Positions 40,362-49,572 of a DNA stretch of 54,062 nt are shown here, in pieces. The notes under the pieces are model-generated. The model worked only from the letters and a program-made list of their open reading frames with translations. It had not been told where the DNA came from and did not search any database. The position numbers were made by a program, and so were the translations under genes. The DNA comes from an uncultured Acidaminococcus sp. (GTDB lineage Bacteria > Bacillota > Negativicutes > Acidaminococcales > Acidaminococcaceae): the NCBI GenBank assembly GCA_900538365.1, contig UPXT01000009.1, positions 1 to 54,062 on the forward strand, written 5' to 3'. The first letter of the stretch is position 1; every line of letters begins with the position of its first letter.

Positions 40362-42110
40362 ATGACTGATCAAAAAACAAAGGAGCTGGAAACGAAAAAG
40401 GTGAAGGGAACCAAAACAACCGAAAAGAAACCGGCTGCAAAGAAGAAAACGGCGGCTGAATCGTCCGCTAAATCAGCCACGGCTAAAACAAAGACCAGTG
40501 GTAAGAAAGCTGCTCCCAAGAAAGATGCAGCGCCGCAAAAGACCACCGCTGAGTGGATTACTGAATTCGAAGCCTTGGCAAAAAAGAATTCAGGCGTTCT
40601 CACTTATAAGGAAATCCAGGATCGCATGCAGAATACAGATTCCATTTCCGTTGATGAAATGGATGAAATTTATTCCAAACTGGCAGAAAAGAATATTGAA
40701 GTCGTTGATGACCATGCCGAAGAGGAAGAACCGGAAAACATGGACGACGAGGATCTGACCATTGAAGAGTCGGAGCTGTCCAATCTGTCCGTCCCAGAGG
40801 GGGTCATCGTCGATGATCCTGTCCGTATGTATCTTAAGGAAATCGGCCGCGTACCCCTGCTTTCAGGAAATGACGAAATCAAGCTGGCCAAACGGACCGA
40901 TAAAGGCAATCAGGCCGCCGTCATTTTGGACGGTCAGTCCCCGGAAGTTGAACGGGAACCTGTCAATAAGCGCCTGAGCGCGGCAAAGCTCCTCGATACG
41001 ATCGAGCAGCACCTCAAGGAAGAGGAAATTTGGTGTGACAGCAGGAACGTATCCATCGTCTATCGCTTTATCCTGGCGGAAACGCAGGATAATCCAAGCC
41101 TTGATGAAGCGGCTATTGAAGCCTACAGTCCGGCCTTTACGATCGATGAACGCAAGCGCCTGCAGCGGCTGCTTCTTGAAAAAGGATATCATCTGACCCG
41201 TTCGCCCAAGGCTGGCAGCGGAGATGAGGACGTGGACGACAAGTCCTATCTGCCTGAGCTCTATGATCTGTTTGCCGCTGTTTCTGAAAAACTTGAAATA
41301 AAACCGGACGAATCCCTGAGTACCCGCCTTGAAGAGGACCGCAAGCGTTTCACCCGTGTTCTGCATCGGGCCGCTATGTGCGGTGAAAAGGCAAAGAAGT
41401 CCCTTTCTGAAGCCAACCTACGGCTTGTTGTTTCCATTGCCAAACGGTATGTAGGCCGGGGCATGCTCTTTCTTGATCTGATCCAAGAGGGCAACTTGGG
41501 CCTCATTAAGGCTGTTGAAAAATTTGACTATAATAAGGGATTCAAGTTCAGTACCTATGCAACTTGGTGGATCCGTCAGGCCATTACCCGTGCCATTGCT
41601 GACCAGGCCCGTACAATTCGTATTCCTGTTCATATGGTTGAAACCATCAACAAACTGGTGCGCGTTTCCCGCCAGCTCCTGCAGGAACTGGGGCGTGAAC
41701 CGACTCCAGAAGAAATTGCCCAGGAAATGGATGTGCCTGTTGAAAGGGTTCGGGAAATCCAAAAGATTGCCCAAGAACCGGTTTCCCTTGAAACGCCGAT
41801 TGGCGAAGAAGAAGATTCCCATTTGGGCGACTTCATTGAGGATCAGGAAGCTCCCTCACCAGCAGAAGCTGCTTCCTATACGTTGCTTCAGGAGCAGCTG
41901 GGAAAAGTCCTTCAGGAACATTTGAGCCCCCGTGAACGGCGTGTCCTCGAATTGCGCTTTGGCCTCCTTGATGGACGTACGCGTACCCTCGAAGAAGTTG
42001 GCCAGTACTTTGGCGTGACCCGTGAACGGATTCGTCAAATCGAAGCCAAGGCCCTGCGCAAGTTGAGAAGCCCGAAACGGAGCAAACCGCTCAAGGAATT
42101 CCTTGAGTAA
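40362..42110 (+). CDS. rpoD: Primary sigma factor RpoD with basic N-terminal tail and internal insert
   Basis: Directs RNA polymerase to the TTGACA/TATAAT promoters seen in this window. The first 60 or so residues are a Lys/Ala/Thr-rich tail. Region 1.2 follows (DDPVRMYLKEIGRVPLLSGN). About 150 residues then form a non-conserved spacer before region 2 (EANLRLVVSIAKRYVGRGML, FLDLIQEGNLGLIKAVEKFD, YATWWIRQAITRAIADQART). Regions 3 and 4 are complete (LEEVGQYFGVTRERIRQIEA). At 582 residues it is much longer than the B. subtilis protein, mostly through the tail and the insert. Starts 42 bases after dnaG. Confidence 0.97.
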   Translation: MTDQKTKELETKKVKGTKTTEKKPAAKKKTAAESSAKSATAKTKTSGKKAAPKKDAAPQKTTAEWITEFEALAKKNSGVLTYKEIQDRMQNTDSISVDEMDEIYSKLAEKNIEVVDDHAEEEEPENMDDEDLTIEESELSNLSVPEGVIVDDPVRMYLKEIGRVPLLSGNDEIKLAKRTDKGNQAAVILDGQSPEVEREPVNKRLSAAKLLDTIEQHLKEEEIWCDSRNVSIVYRFILAETQDNPSLDEAAIEAYSPAFTIDERKRLQRLLLEKGYHLTRSPKAGSGDEDVDDKSYLPELYDLFAAVSEKLEIKPDESLSTRLEEDRKRFTRVLHRAAMCGEKAKKSLSEANLRLVVSIAKRYVGRGMLFLDLIQEGNLGLIKAVEKFDYNKGFKFSTYATWWIRQAITRAIADQARTIRIPVHMVETINKLVRVSRQLLQELGREPTPEEIAQEMDVPVERVREIQKIAQEPVSLETPIGEEEDSHLGDFIEDQEAPSPAEAASYTLLQEQLGKVLQEHLSPRERRVLELRFGLLDGRTRTLEEVGQYFGVTRERIRQIEAKALRKLRSPKRSKPLKEFLE

Positions 42111-42116
42111 GAAACG

Positions 42117-42146
42117 TTGACAGCGAATCTTTTTCTGGAGTATAAT
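42117..42146 (+). promoter_or_regulatory. tRNA promoter
   Basis: Consensus TTGACA (42117-42122), an 18-base spacer and TATAAT (42141-42146), nine bases before the mature tRNA. Confidence 0.9.
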
Positions 42147-42155
42147 TTTTGCATT

Positions 42156-42230
42156 GGGCCTATAGCTCAGCGGTAGAGCCCCCGGCTCATAACCGGTTGG
42201 TCCTAGGTTCGAATCCTAGTGGGCCCACCA
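42156..42230 (+). tRNA. tRNA with CAU anticodon (Met elongator or Ile2)
   Basis: A full cloverleaf: acceptor GGGCCTA with TGGGCCC, D arm GCTC/GAGC, anticodon loop CTCATAA, T arm CTAGG-TTCGAAT-CCTAG and an encoded CCA. G1-C72 pairing excludes an initiator tRNA. Whether the C34 is modified to lysidine (Ile2) or not (Met) cannot be read directly; the loop and stem resemble known Ile2 tRNAs as well as elongator Met. The top anticodon-stem pair is a C-U mismatch. Confidence 0.96.
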
Positions 42231-42242
42231 ACTTCACTCTGT

Positions 42243-42275
42243 GCGAACCCTCTGTCTTTGGACAGGGGGTTCGTT
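42243..42275 (+). terminator. tRNA terminator
   Basis: CGAACCCTCTGTC pairs with GACAGGGGGTTCG around TTTG, followed by TTTTAT. Confidence 0.9.
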
Positions 42276-42437
42276 TTATCTTAATCCGCCAGAAGACTCT
42301 TTCCTCTTAGGTATGAGATGAATGGCGGGTGGCTGAGTGGACTCGATGCCCATAGAAGCCACAAATCCACGTGGATAATCCTGCCAATGTTCTTCTTTTG
42401 GTATACTATTATTATATAGTAAGAGGAGGTGAACAAG

Positions 42438-43693
42438 ATGTATCGAACCCAATCCAATATCATCAGAGGTCTTTCCAAAGAAGAATACTCAATTCTGCGG
42501 GAAATGTGCCGGTATAGCAACAATCTCTATAACGTGGCTCTCTATAATATCAGACAATACTATTTCCAAGAGAAAAAGTTTCTGAAATACGAGGAGAACT
42601 ATCATGTCTGCAAAGAAAATGAAAATTATAGCCTGTTGCAGGCTGGCGTTTCCCAGCAGACGTTGAAGGTTGCGGACCGCAGCTTCAAATCATTCTTCAA
42701 TCTCATAAAGAAAGCAAAATCAGGTGAATATCGCTTCAAGGACATTAAGATGCCCCGCTATCGAGAAAAAGGCGGCATGTTCAACCTGATTCTGTCCACC
42801 AATGCCATAAACATCAAGGATGGATTTCTGACGATTCCTATGAGCAGGGAGTTCTCCAAGTTGCACGGAGGTAGACCAATCAAAATTCCATTTCCTGAAA
42901 GGCTTGAAGGTAAGACAATCAAGGAAGTCCGTATCTGCCCCATACATAGTGGCATGTACTTCAAAATACAGTATTGCTATCTTCAAGAGGCAGAACCTCA
43001 GGACGTTTCTGCCGACAATGTGCTTGCCATCGACATCGGCCTTGAAAATCTGGCGACCTGCGTGACTAGTACCGGGACGGCGTTCATCATGGACGGACGT
43101 AAACTGAAATCAATGAACCAGTATTGGAACAAGCAGAAAGCCTACTACCAGAGTATCGCCGACAAGCAGGGGCAGAAGAAAACGCACAGACTCCATGCCT
43201 TGGCTAAGAAACGTAACCATCGGACACAGGACTATATCCGCAAGGTTACCCGCTACATCATCAACTACTGCATTGCACACCGTATCGGAACCATCGTTTG
43301 CGGCTACAATGGCGACTTCAAACGTAGCATGGATCTTGGTAAGATGACCAATCAGCAGTTCACGCAAATCAGCTTCGGCAGTCTGCGTAAGACATTGGAA
43401 GGGCTTTGCGAGCGTTACGGCATGACGTACATCGAGCAGGAAGAATCTTACACTCCAAGGCAAGCTGTTTGGATTTGGACGATATTCCTGTCTACCATCC
43501 TGGACAACCGTATACGGGAGCCTTCCGTGGAAAACGAGTCCATCGCGGGCTGTATCAGTCTGCCGATGGGAGGACGATTAATGCCGACGTAAACGGTGCA
43601 GCCAACATACTCAGAAAAAGTAAGCAGAACTTCGATTTCGAGGAACTGTGTAGAGGGCTTTTGGACAGCCCTTTGAGAATAAGGGTATCCTGA
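42438..43693 (+). pseudogene. tnpB: TnpB (IS605 OrfB) RNA-guided nuclease gene with one-base frameshift
   Basis: TnpB is an omega-RNA-guided nuclease that helps IS200/605 elements persist. From ATG 42438 (GAGGAGG eight bases upstream) the frame runs into a wrong reading near 43454 and stops at 43592. The correct C-terminus continues in another frame from SKASCLDLDDIPVYHP to 43693. Loss of one T in the segment coding SYTSKAS explains it. All RuvC acids are still recognisable: D in LAIDIGLENLA, E in YIEQEESYT and D in TINADVNGAANIL. The inactivation appears recent because the rest is intact. No zinc-finger Cys pairs are seen, as in some subfamilies. Confidence 0.9.
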
Positions 43694-43785
43694 CAACGAA
43701 CTCCTTCGGGGTATGGTGTCAGGCGTTAGTCCATATGTCAAACTTCTCAAGAATCTCCCACTTCTATAAGCGGGAGAGGTTCAAA
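43600..43785 (+). ncRNA. Probable omega-RNA (reRNA) region of the TnpB element
   Basis: The 3' part of tnpB and the following right end form the scaffold of the guide RNA in this group. Here ACTCCTTCGGGGT (near 43700) and CTCCCACTTCTATAAGCGGG AG can fold as hairpins. The guide would begin just past AGGTTCAAAC, about 43785. Inferred from family architecture. Confidence 0.45.
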
Positions 43786-43798
43786 CATAATTATTTAT

Positions 43799-43830
43799 CC
43801 AAACACCTTCCCTCGGGAGGGTGTTTTTGC
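43799..43830. terminator. Bidirectional terminator after the TnpB element
   Basis: AAACACCTTCCC pairs with GGGAGGGTGTTT, followed by TTTGC on the plus strand. Confidence 0.75.
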
Positions 43831-44006
43831 ATGCAATAAAATCAGCATTCGTGATGAATTTTTATACGAATTTACTAAATGAAATCAATAAAAGTTTTTC
43901 AATTATTACAGTTTTCATCCAAATTAGCAGTTGGATGGTGAATGAATTTACAAGCCATGACGAATGTGGTAAAACTAAAACAATAAAGGCGAATGAAAGG
44001 AGTAAT

Positions 44007-44024
44007 ATTCGAGTTATCTCGAAT
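44007..44024. promoter_or_regulatory. Palindrome upstream of abgT, candidate operator
   Basis: ATTCGAG-TTAT-CTCGAAT, perfect seven-base arms, 165 bases before the transporter start. The AT-rich stretch 43831-44188 contains no gene I can support; the open frames there lack ribosome binding sites and family resemblance. Confidence 0.45.
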
Positions 44025-44188
44025 AATAGAAAACTTAATGTTAATTACATGCGGAAAATAAAGGGATGCCCGATTTTTATCGAATCTGGATCCGTATGCT
44101 TACTAGTTCCCGATGCTTCAACAGAAAGAAAGGGGGAGTATTTTTTAGTCGTCTGTATCTAATCCACATAAAGAAAGGAAGAATGATT

Positions 44189-45724
44189 ATGGAAACAAAG
44201 AAAAAGACTTTTATGGATCGGTTTCTTAATTTTGTAGAAACTGTAGGAAATGCCCTTCCCGATCCAGCTTCTCTTTTTATTATCCTCGCACTTATTACCT
44301 TGGTTCTATCGGCGATCTTTGGAAGTATGGGAGCTTCTGCCGTTCACCCTGGTACGGGAAAGACCATCAAAGTCCTCAATCTTATGACTCTTGATGGCTT
44401 CCGGATGATTTGGAGCCAAGCTGTCAATAACTTTGCAAGTTTTGCACCCTTGGCCATGGTTCTTGTCTGTGTCATCGGCGCAGGCCTTGCTGAACGAAGT
44501 GGCTTTTTGGCCACCTTTATGCAGGTAGCCCTTGGCAAAGCCGCTCCGGCTGTTGTTACCTTTGCCATTATTTTTATCGGAATTAATGGCAATGTGGCCG
44601 GCGACTCTGCTTTTGTTGTCCTGCCGCCTGTAGCGGGTGTTGTGTTCCTTAGTTTGGGAAGGAATCCCTTGGTTGGCGTATTCTGCGCTTTTGCCAGTGT
44701 TGCTGCTGGTTTTTGTGCTAACATGATGCTCGGTATGTCTGATTCCTTGGCGTATGGCTTTACGGAAGCGGCCGCCCGCCTCATCGATCCAAATTATCAA
44801 GCTTCTCCTGCCATCAACTATTATTTCATGGTTGTATCCTGTATTGTTCTTAGTCTAGTTGGAACTATTGTAACGGAGCGTTTCATGATTCCCCGCTTTG
44901 CTGGGGAAGATCTGAGTCAGTACGAACTTGATAAGGACCTGACAAACATCACGCCAGAAAAGGTGTCAGCTGTCAAAAAAGCCTGTATTGGTGCGCTCCT
45001 TACGATTATCGTCATTGGTCTCATGTGCATCGGTGAGGATCCGATTTTAGGAAACCCAAAGACCCATTCCGTCCTTGACCCTAAATCGCCTTTCATGACG
45101 GGTATCATCCTCATGGTTACGTTGGTTCTTTTCGTTCCTGGTGCTGTCTTTGGTTTTGCCAGTGGGAAATACAAGAATGATAAGGATATGTTCGCCGATA
45201 TTTCCATGGGCTTCAAAGACGTATCATCCTACATTCTACTTTGCTTCTTCTGTGCACAGTTTACGAAGTTCTTTGCTTGGTCGAATCTTGGCGTAGTCCT
45301 TGCTATCAATGGGGCAAATCTTTTGAAGACTTGGAACTTTACAGGTGTGCCGCTCATCATCGGTCTTATTATTGTGTCCTGCATCGTCAATATTTTCATT
45401 GGTTCCGCGTCAGCAAAATGGGCAATTTTAGCCCCAGTCATGGTACCCATGATGATGCTCTTAGGCTACGATCCTGCTCTAACCCAGGCGGCCTATCGTA
45501 TTGGGGATTCCATTACGAACCCCCTTTCTCCGCTCTTCTACTACTTCCCCTTGATCCTTGGTTTTGTCCGGAAGTATCAAAAAGATGCAGGCATGGGGAC
45601 CATCATTGCCAATATGATCCCTTATTCCCTGTCCTTTGCCATTAGCTGGATTGTCCTCATCGCCATTTGGGTCATCTTCAATATTCCCCTTGGCCCTGGC
45701 GGTCCGATTCTCCTTTCTCATTGA
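44189..45724 (+). CDS. abgT: AbgT-family transporter
   Basis: An inner-membrane transporter of the AbgT family (p-aminobenzoyl-glutamate uptake in E. coli; drug or antimetabolite export in some members). The 511-residue protein begins METKKKTFMDRFLNFVETVG and NALPDPASLFIILALITLVL, and has the family motifs GINGNVAGDSAFVVLPPVAG and GDSITNPLSPLFYYFPLILG. The frame extends upstream, but ATG 44189 has AAGGAAG seven bases before it. Two M20 hydrolases follow, the arrangement of abgT-abgAB-type scavenging operons, so conjugate uptake is more likely than export. Confidence 0.93.
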   Translation: METKKKTFMDRFLNFVETVGNALPDPASLFIILALITLVLSAIFGSMGASAVHPGTGKTIKVLNLMTLDGFRMIWSQAVNNFASFAPLAMVLVCVIGAGLAERSGFLATFMQVALGKAAPAVVTFAIIFIGINGNVAGDSAFVVLPPVAGVVFLSLGRNPLVGVFCAFASVAAGFCANMMLGMSDSLAYGFTEAAARLIDPNYQASPAINYYFMVVSCIVLSLVGTIVTERFMIPRFAGEDLSQYELDKDLTNITPEKVSAVKKACIGALLTIIVIGLMCIGEDPILGNPKTHSVLDPKSPFMTGIILMVTLVLFVPGAVFGFASGKYKNDKDMFADISMGFKDVSSYILLCFFCAQFTKFFAWSNLGVVLAINGANLLKTWNFTGVPLIIGLIIVSCIVNIFIGSASAKWAILAPVMVPMMMLLGYDPALTQAAYRIGDSITNPLSPLFYYFPLILGFVRKYQKDAGMGTIIANMIPYSLSFAISWIVLIAIWVIFNIPLGPGGPILLSH

Positions 45725-45735
45725 GTTGAAGCAAT

Positions 45736-45768
45736 GGTCCTGCCGATTTTGGCAGGACCCTCTTTTGC
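45736..45768 (+). terminator. Hairpin between abgT and the M20 genes
   Basis: GGTCCTGCC-GATTTT-GGCAGGACC followed by CTCTTTTG. A partial terminator would lower hydrolase expression relative to the transporter. Confidence 0.8.
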
Positions 45769-45799
45769 TGTTTATAAAAGTTAAAGAAAAGGTGATTTT

Positions 45800-46969
45800 A
45801 TGGATTTACATAAGGCAGTCTGTGAGCTTTCAGAAATGCTCACAAGAGACAGACATGAACTTCATGAGCATCCGGAACTTTCCTTTAAAGAAGCGAAAAC
45901 AACGGAATATATTGCTAAAAGACTGGAAAGCATGGGAATTCCTGTGACGCGCTATCCCTCCTATTATGGTTTAGTCGGGACCATTGAGGGCAAAGCACAG
46001 GGCAAGACCGTTCTTTTGCGGGCCGATATTGATGCCCTTCCCATAAAAGAAGAAAGCGGCGTCTCCTTTGCTTCCCAAAATATAGGTGTTATGCATGCCT
46101 GCGGTCATGATGCCCATACGGCGATGCTTCTTGGCGCAGCAAAGGTCCTTAAAGAGGAATCTAAAAATTTTTTGGGGACCGTGAAGCTCCTTTTTCAGTC
46201 GGCTGAGGAATCGGGGGATGGGGCGCCCTTTTACATTAAGAACGGCATCTTAAAGGATGTCGATGCAGCTTTTGCAATCCATGTGCAGCCTGGTCTGCCC
46301 CTTGGAACCATCTCCCTTGATGCAGGTCTCCGCTCCACGTCCTGCACCAACTTTGACCTGACCATTACGGGAACTTCGGCCCATGGGTCAACGCCTCATC
46401 TCGGTCACGATGCAATCGTGGCGGCAAGCGCGGTCGTCATGGATATCCAAACCCTTGTGAGTCGCATCAGCAATCCCTTGGATCCTCTTGTTGTGACAAT
46501 CGGAAAGGTGACGGCTGGAAAACAGTTCAATATCATCTGTGACGAGGTGAAACTGGAAGGCACCATTCGGACTTATGACCGGGACCTTTTTGAAGGGATT
46601 CCCAAAAAGTTGGAAGCCTTGGCGCAAGGCACGGCGGAAGCCATGGACTGCCATGCAAAGATGGACGTTGTCACCCACGAGCCACTGTGCAGCAATGATG
46701 ATCCAGCGCTCCTCGACGCAGCTTCCAAAGCTGCTGTTTCCCTCTGGGGTGAGGAAGCCCTTATCACCATGCCGGCTATGATGGCGTCAGAAGACTTTGC
46801 TTTTATCATGGATAAAGTTCCCAGCGTAATCGCCTATTTGGGAACGGGTACAGACACCGATAAGTCCCCACTTCACAGCAATACGTTCCGTATTGATGAT
46901 GCGGTCCTTCCTCGCGGGGCTGGAATTTATGCCGGTTTTGCACTGAATGTATTGGGAAAGGAAGGCTGA
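45800..46969 (+). CDS. M20-family amidohydrolase (AbgA/IAA-amino-acid hydrolase type), first copy
   Basis: A cytosolic metal-dependent amidohydrolase that cleaves N-acyl or p-aminobenzoyl amino acids. The 389-residue protein has HEHPELSFKE, LLRADIDALPIKEESG, the metal ligands in VMHACGHDAHTAMLLGAAKV (Cys and His) and QSAEESGDGA, the dimerisation domain with GTSAHGSTPHLGHDA, and the late ligand in HSNTF. AAAGGTG precedes the ATG. It lies three bases before the second copy. Substrate inferred from abgT upstream. Confidence 0.93.
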   Translation: MDLHKAVCELSEMLTRDRHELHEHPELSFKEAKTTEYIAKRLESMGIPVTRYPSYYGLVGTIEGKAQGKTVLLRADIDALPIKEESGVSFASQNIGVMHACGHDAHTAMLLGAAKVLKEESKNFLGTVKLLFQSAEESGDGAPFYIKNGILKDVDAAFAIHVQPGLPLGTISLDAGLRSTSCTNFDLTITGTSAHGSTPHLGHDAIVAASAVVMDIQTLVSRISNPLDPLVVTIGKVTAGKQFNIICDEVKLEGTIRTYDRDLFEGIPKKLEALAQGTAEAMDCHAKMDVVTHEPLCSNDDPALLDAASKAAVSLWGEEALITMPAMMASEDFAFIMDKVPSVIAYLGTGTDTDKSPLHSNTFRIDDAVLPRGAGIYAGFALNVLGKEG

Positions 46970-46972
46970 CTT

Positions 46973-48151
46973 ATGGATGAACTGAAAAAAGATGCCCTTG
47001 CATTGAAGGACTATATCATCAAGGAACGCCGTTATTTCCATAGCCATCCGGAACTGGGCTGTCACGAACTGGGAACGACGGCGCACATCAAAGAAGCCTT
47101 GGAGACTATTGGCGTTGAAGTGCAAACTTTCTCCGGAATGACGGGCTGTGTCGGCATCATCCGGGGCAAACAGTCTGGAAAGACAGTTATGCTCCGCGCT
47201 GATATTGATGCGCTCCCCATTACGGAACATGCCAGCGGAAGGGCCTATGCTTCGCAGAACCCTGGGGTCATGCATGCCTGCGGACACGATGCCCATACGG
47301 CCATGCTCCTTGGTGCCGCCCGTCTCCTTGTAGAGCGGCGGGAAGAAATCTGTGGTACCGTCAAACTGCTTTTTCAGATGGGAGAGGAAATCGGCACCGA
47401 ATCGCGCCATTATGTAGAAGCGGGCGCCTTGGATGATGTGGACGCCATTTTTGGTCAGCATATTTGGACACTTCTTCCCGTTGGGACTGCCAATCTCGAA
47501 GACGGTCCCCGCATGGCGTCCAGTGACCGTTTTACCATTACGATTCACGGAAAGGCCGCGCATGGGAGCGCACCGCAAAATGGCCATGATACCATCGTCG
47601 CTGCAGCAGCCACTGTCATGGGCCTTCAGACCCTTGTAAGCCGTGTCAATGATCCGAAGAATACCTTTGTCCTTACTGTAGGAATGATGAATGGGGGAAC
47701 CCAAAGCAACATCATTGCTGATAAAACGGTACTTGTGGGGACTACGAGGGCTCTTGTTAACGACTTCCGTAAAAAGATCCCCGGTCTCATTGAGACCCTT
47801 TCAAAGAATCTTGTCAAAGCCTATGGTTGTACGGCAGATTTGACCTATTTCTTTGGCCCTGATCCTCTCGATAACAGTCATCACGAGCTCAATGAAATCG
47901 GCCGGGCAGCGTATCGCTATATGCTTGGGGACGATGCCCTTGTTCCTATGCGCAAGCAGATGGGGGCGGAGGACTTTTCTGTTTATATGGGAAAAACGGC
48001 TGGGGTCTTTGGCTTTTTGGGAACTCGTAACGAAGCAAAGGGAGCAATCTATCCTCACCATCATCCTGATTTTTGCATTGATGAGGAAACGCTCCCCTAT
48101 GGGGCTGGTGTATATGCATATTTTGCCCTTCATTATTTGGCTGGGGCATAA
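46973..48151 (+). CDS. M20-family amidohydrolase, second copy
   Basis: A 392-residue paralogue of the preceding gene with the same metal site (VMHACGHDAHTAMLLGAARL, FQMGEEIGTES, HHHPDF near the end) and the domain motif GKAAHGSAPQNGHDTIVAAA. The two copies may form a heterodimer like AbgA-AbgB or have different acyl preferences; sequence alone does not decide. The stop of the first copy and the start of this one are three bases apart, so they are translationally coupled. A terminator follows. Confidence 0.93.
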   Translation: MDELKKDALALKDYIIKERRYFHSHPELGCHELGTTAHIKEALETIGVEVQTFSGMTGCVGIIRGKQSGKTVMLRADIDALPITEHASGRAYASQNPGVMHACGHDAHTAMLLGAARLLVERREEICGTVKLLFQMGEEIGTESRHYVEAGALDDVDAIFGQHIWTLLPVGTANLEDGPRMASSDRFTITIHGKAAHGSAPQNGHDTIVAAAATVMGLQTLVSRVNDPKNTFVLTVGMMNGGTQSNIIADKTVLVGTTRALVNDFRKKIPGLIETLSKNLVKAYGCTADLTYFFGPDPLDNSHHELNEIGRAAYRYMLGDDALVPMRKQMGAEDFSVYMGKTAGVFGFLGTRNEAKGAIYPHHHPDFCIDEETLPYGAGVYAYFALHYLAGA

Positions 48152-48171
48152 AAAGGTAACGATTTTATCTT

Positions 48172-48211
48172 GAGGCAGCACTTCACCTTTGGGTGGGGTG
48201 CTTTTTTTCAT
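48172..48211 (+). terminator. Terminator after the paired M20 genes
   Basis: GCAC-TTCACC / GGTGGGGTGC hairpin followed by TTTTTTTC. Confidence 0.88.
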
Positions 48212-48284
48212 TGGAGATGAATAATTAACCGGACTGGAACGATTTTGTTTTTCAGGGAAGTTTAACGACTGTACAACCTGGAAT

Positions 48285-48314
48285 TTTAGAAAAAAGTATT
48301 GCGTGCTGTATAAT
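48285..48314 (+). promoter_or_regulatory. Promoter of the M20-YfcC unit
   Basis: TTTAGA (48285-48290), 18 bases, perfect TATAAT (48309-48314), about 65 bases before the ATG. Confidence 0.6.
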
Positions 48315-48379
48315 TGTGGAGTAAAATGTATTTATATTCATTTTTTCACAAAGAAGACACAAATCTATGAGGAGGTTTT

Positions 48380-49552
48380 ATGGGAGATCTTCAGGAAACC
48401 ATCAAAAATAAAGTGGCCTCATACCGTGAGGATATGATTGAATATTGGAAAGACCTTGTTAATGATCAGGCGGGCAGCAAGGAAGGGGATCTCATTACCG
48501 CCCTCCTAAAAAAAGTGGCAGACCGTTTCACTAAGGAGGGCTTTACGGCGACAATCCTTGATACGGGCTGCACCATCCCCATGCTGCGGGCAACTTTGGG
48601 CGATGATCGACCGGGAAAACCGATCCTCTTCTGTGGTCATGTCGATACGGTATTTCCCAGTGGGTCCTATCCAGATCATCCTTTCCGTATCGAAGACGGA
48701 AAGGTCTATGGACCGGGCTGCGCCGACATGAAGGGCGGCGTCGTCATGCTTTTATATGTCATCAAGATCTTGACGGATCTGGGATACAAGGACCATCCTT
48801 TCAAGGTTGTCCTTGTCGGAGATGAGGAAACGACCCATGTAGGATCCCGGGCCGATCAGATGCTCACCGAAGAAGCGGAAGGCTGTCTCTGTGCCTTCAA
48901 TATGGAAACAGGCCGTATGAACCACGTACTCACGGTCGCCCGTAAAGGGTGCATGGATGTGTGGGTCAAGGTCCACGGCAAAAGCGGTCACGTCGGCAAT
49001 GCCTACACAACGTCGGCCAACGCCATTGAAGCCATGGCCGGCATTATCACCAAAATGCGGGCCTTGACGGACCTTGAAAAAGGGCGCATCGTCAGTACCG
49101 ATGTCATTTCCGGCGGCATGGCTTCAAACGCCGTCCCTGATTTTTGCCGCATCGAAGCGGATTGCCGTGTCGACTTCAATAAGGATCTGGAAGAACTTAA
49201 AGCGGCCATTCGAGCCATTTGTGAGCATCTTGACGTGCCGAACACAAGAGCAGAGGTGGAGTTCCCAACGGAGATGCCCGTTTTTGAAAAGACGGAAGGA
49301 AACCTCAAACTTCTTGCTCTTTACAATGAATCTGCGGCGGAATTTGGCATTGAGCCCTTTGGCCCTTACCATCCGGGCGGCTGCTCTGATGCCTCGTACC
49401 TTGCAAAGGCGGGAATCCCCATCCTTGATTCTTTGGGCCCCGAAGGCGATCATGCCCACACTATGCAGGAATATGCCGTTCTTGAAAGCCTCTTTACCCG
49501 TACGGCTATGTTGGTCCGTACCATCCTGAAACTTACGGATGTCACCCTATAA
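48380..49552 (+). CDS. M20-family metallopeptidase (carboxypeptidase G2/ArgE-like)
   Basis: A 390-residue zinc aminoacylase or peptidase, more distant from the two copies upstream. Metal ligands lie in LFCGHVDTVFPSG, GPGCADMKGGVVMLLYVIK and VGDEETTHVGSR, and a last His is in GDHAHTMQEYAV. A lid/dimer domain has GKSGHVGNAYTTSANAIEAM. Its substrate is probably an N-acyl or glutamyl amino acid. GAGGAGG precedes the ATG, and the transporter gene follows after 20 bases, suggesting uptake and hydrolysis of the same compound. Confidence 0.9.
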   Translation: MGDLQETIKNKVASYREDMIEYWKDLVNDQAGSKEGDLITALLKKVADRFTKEGFTATILDTGCTIPMLRATLGDDRPGKPILFCGHVDTVFPSGSYPDHPFRIEDGKVYGPGCADMKGGVVMLLYVIKILTDLGYKDHPFKVVLVGDEETTHVGSRADQMLTEEAEGCLCAFNMETGRMNHVLTVARKGCMDVWVKVHGKSGHVGNAYTTSANAIEAMAGIITKMRALTDLEKGRIVSTDVISGGMASNAVPDFCRIEADCRVDFNKDLEELKAAIRAICEHLDVPNTRAEVEFPTEMPVFEKTEGNLKLLALYNESAAEFGIEPFGPYHPGGCSDASYLAKAGIPILDSLGPEGDHAHTMQEYAVLESLFTRTAMLVRTILKLTDVTL

Positions 49553-49572
49553 GAAAAAAAGGAGAACTCACG

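Larger units (their letters stand above)
42276..43785 (+). mobile_element. IS200/IS605-group element carrying tnpB only
   Basis: A TnpB gene without tnpA, followed by the typical right end: the hairpin CTCCCACTTCTATAAGCGGG AG (43755-43776) and AGGTTCAAAC. The left end is not sharply visible; a CCGCC...GGCGG pair at 42287-42330 may be the left-end hairpin. Boundaries are therefore approximate. It lies just downstream of the tRNA terminator. Confidence 0.7.

Noticed and set aside
43821..44162. A 113-codon plus-strand frame upstream of abgT
   Set aside because: No ribosome binding site, AT-rich low-complexity composition and no recognisable domain; more likely a leader region.
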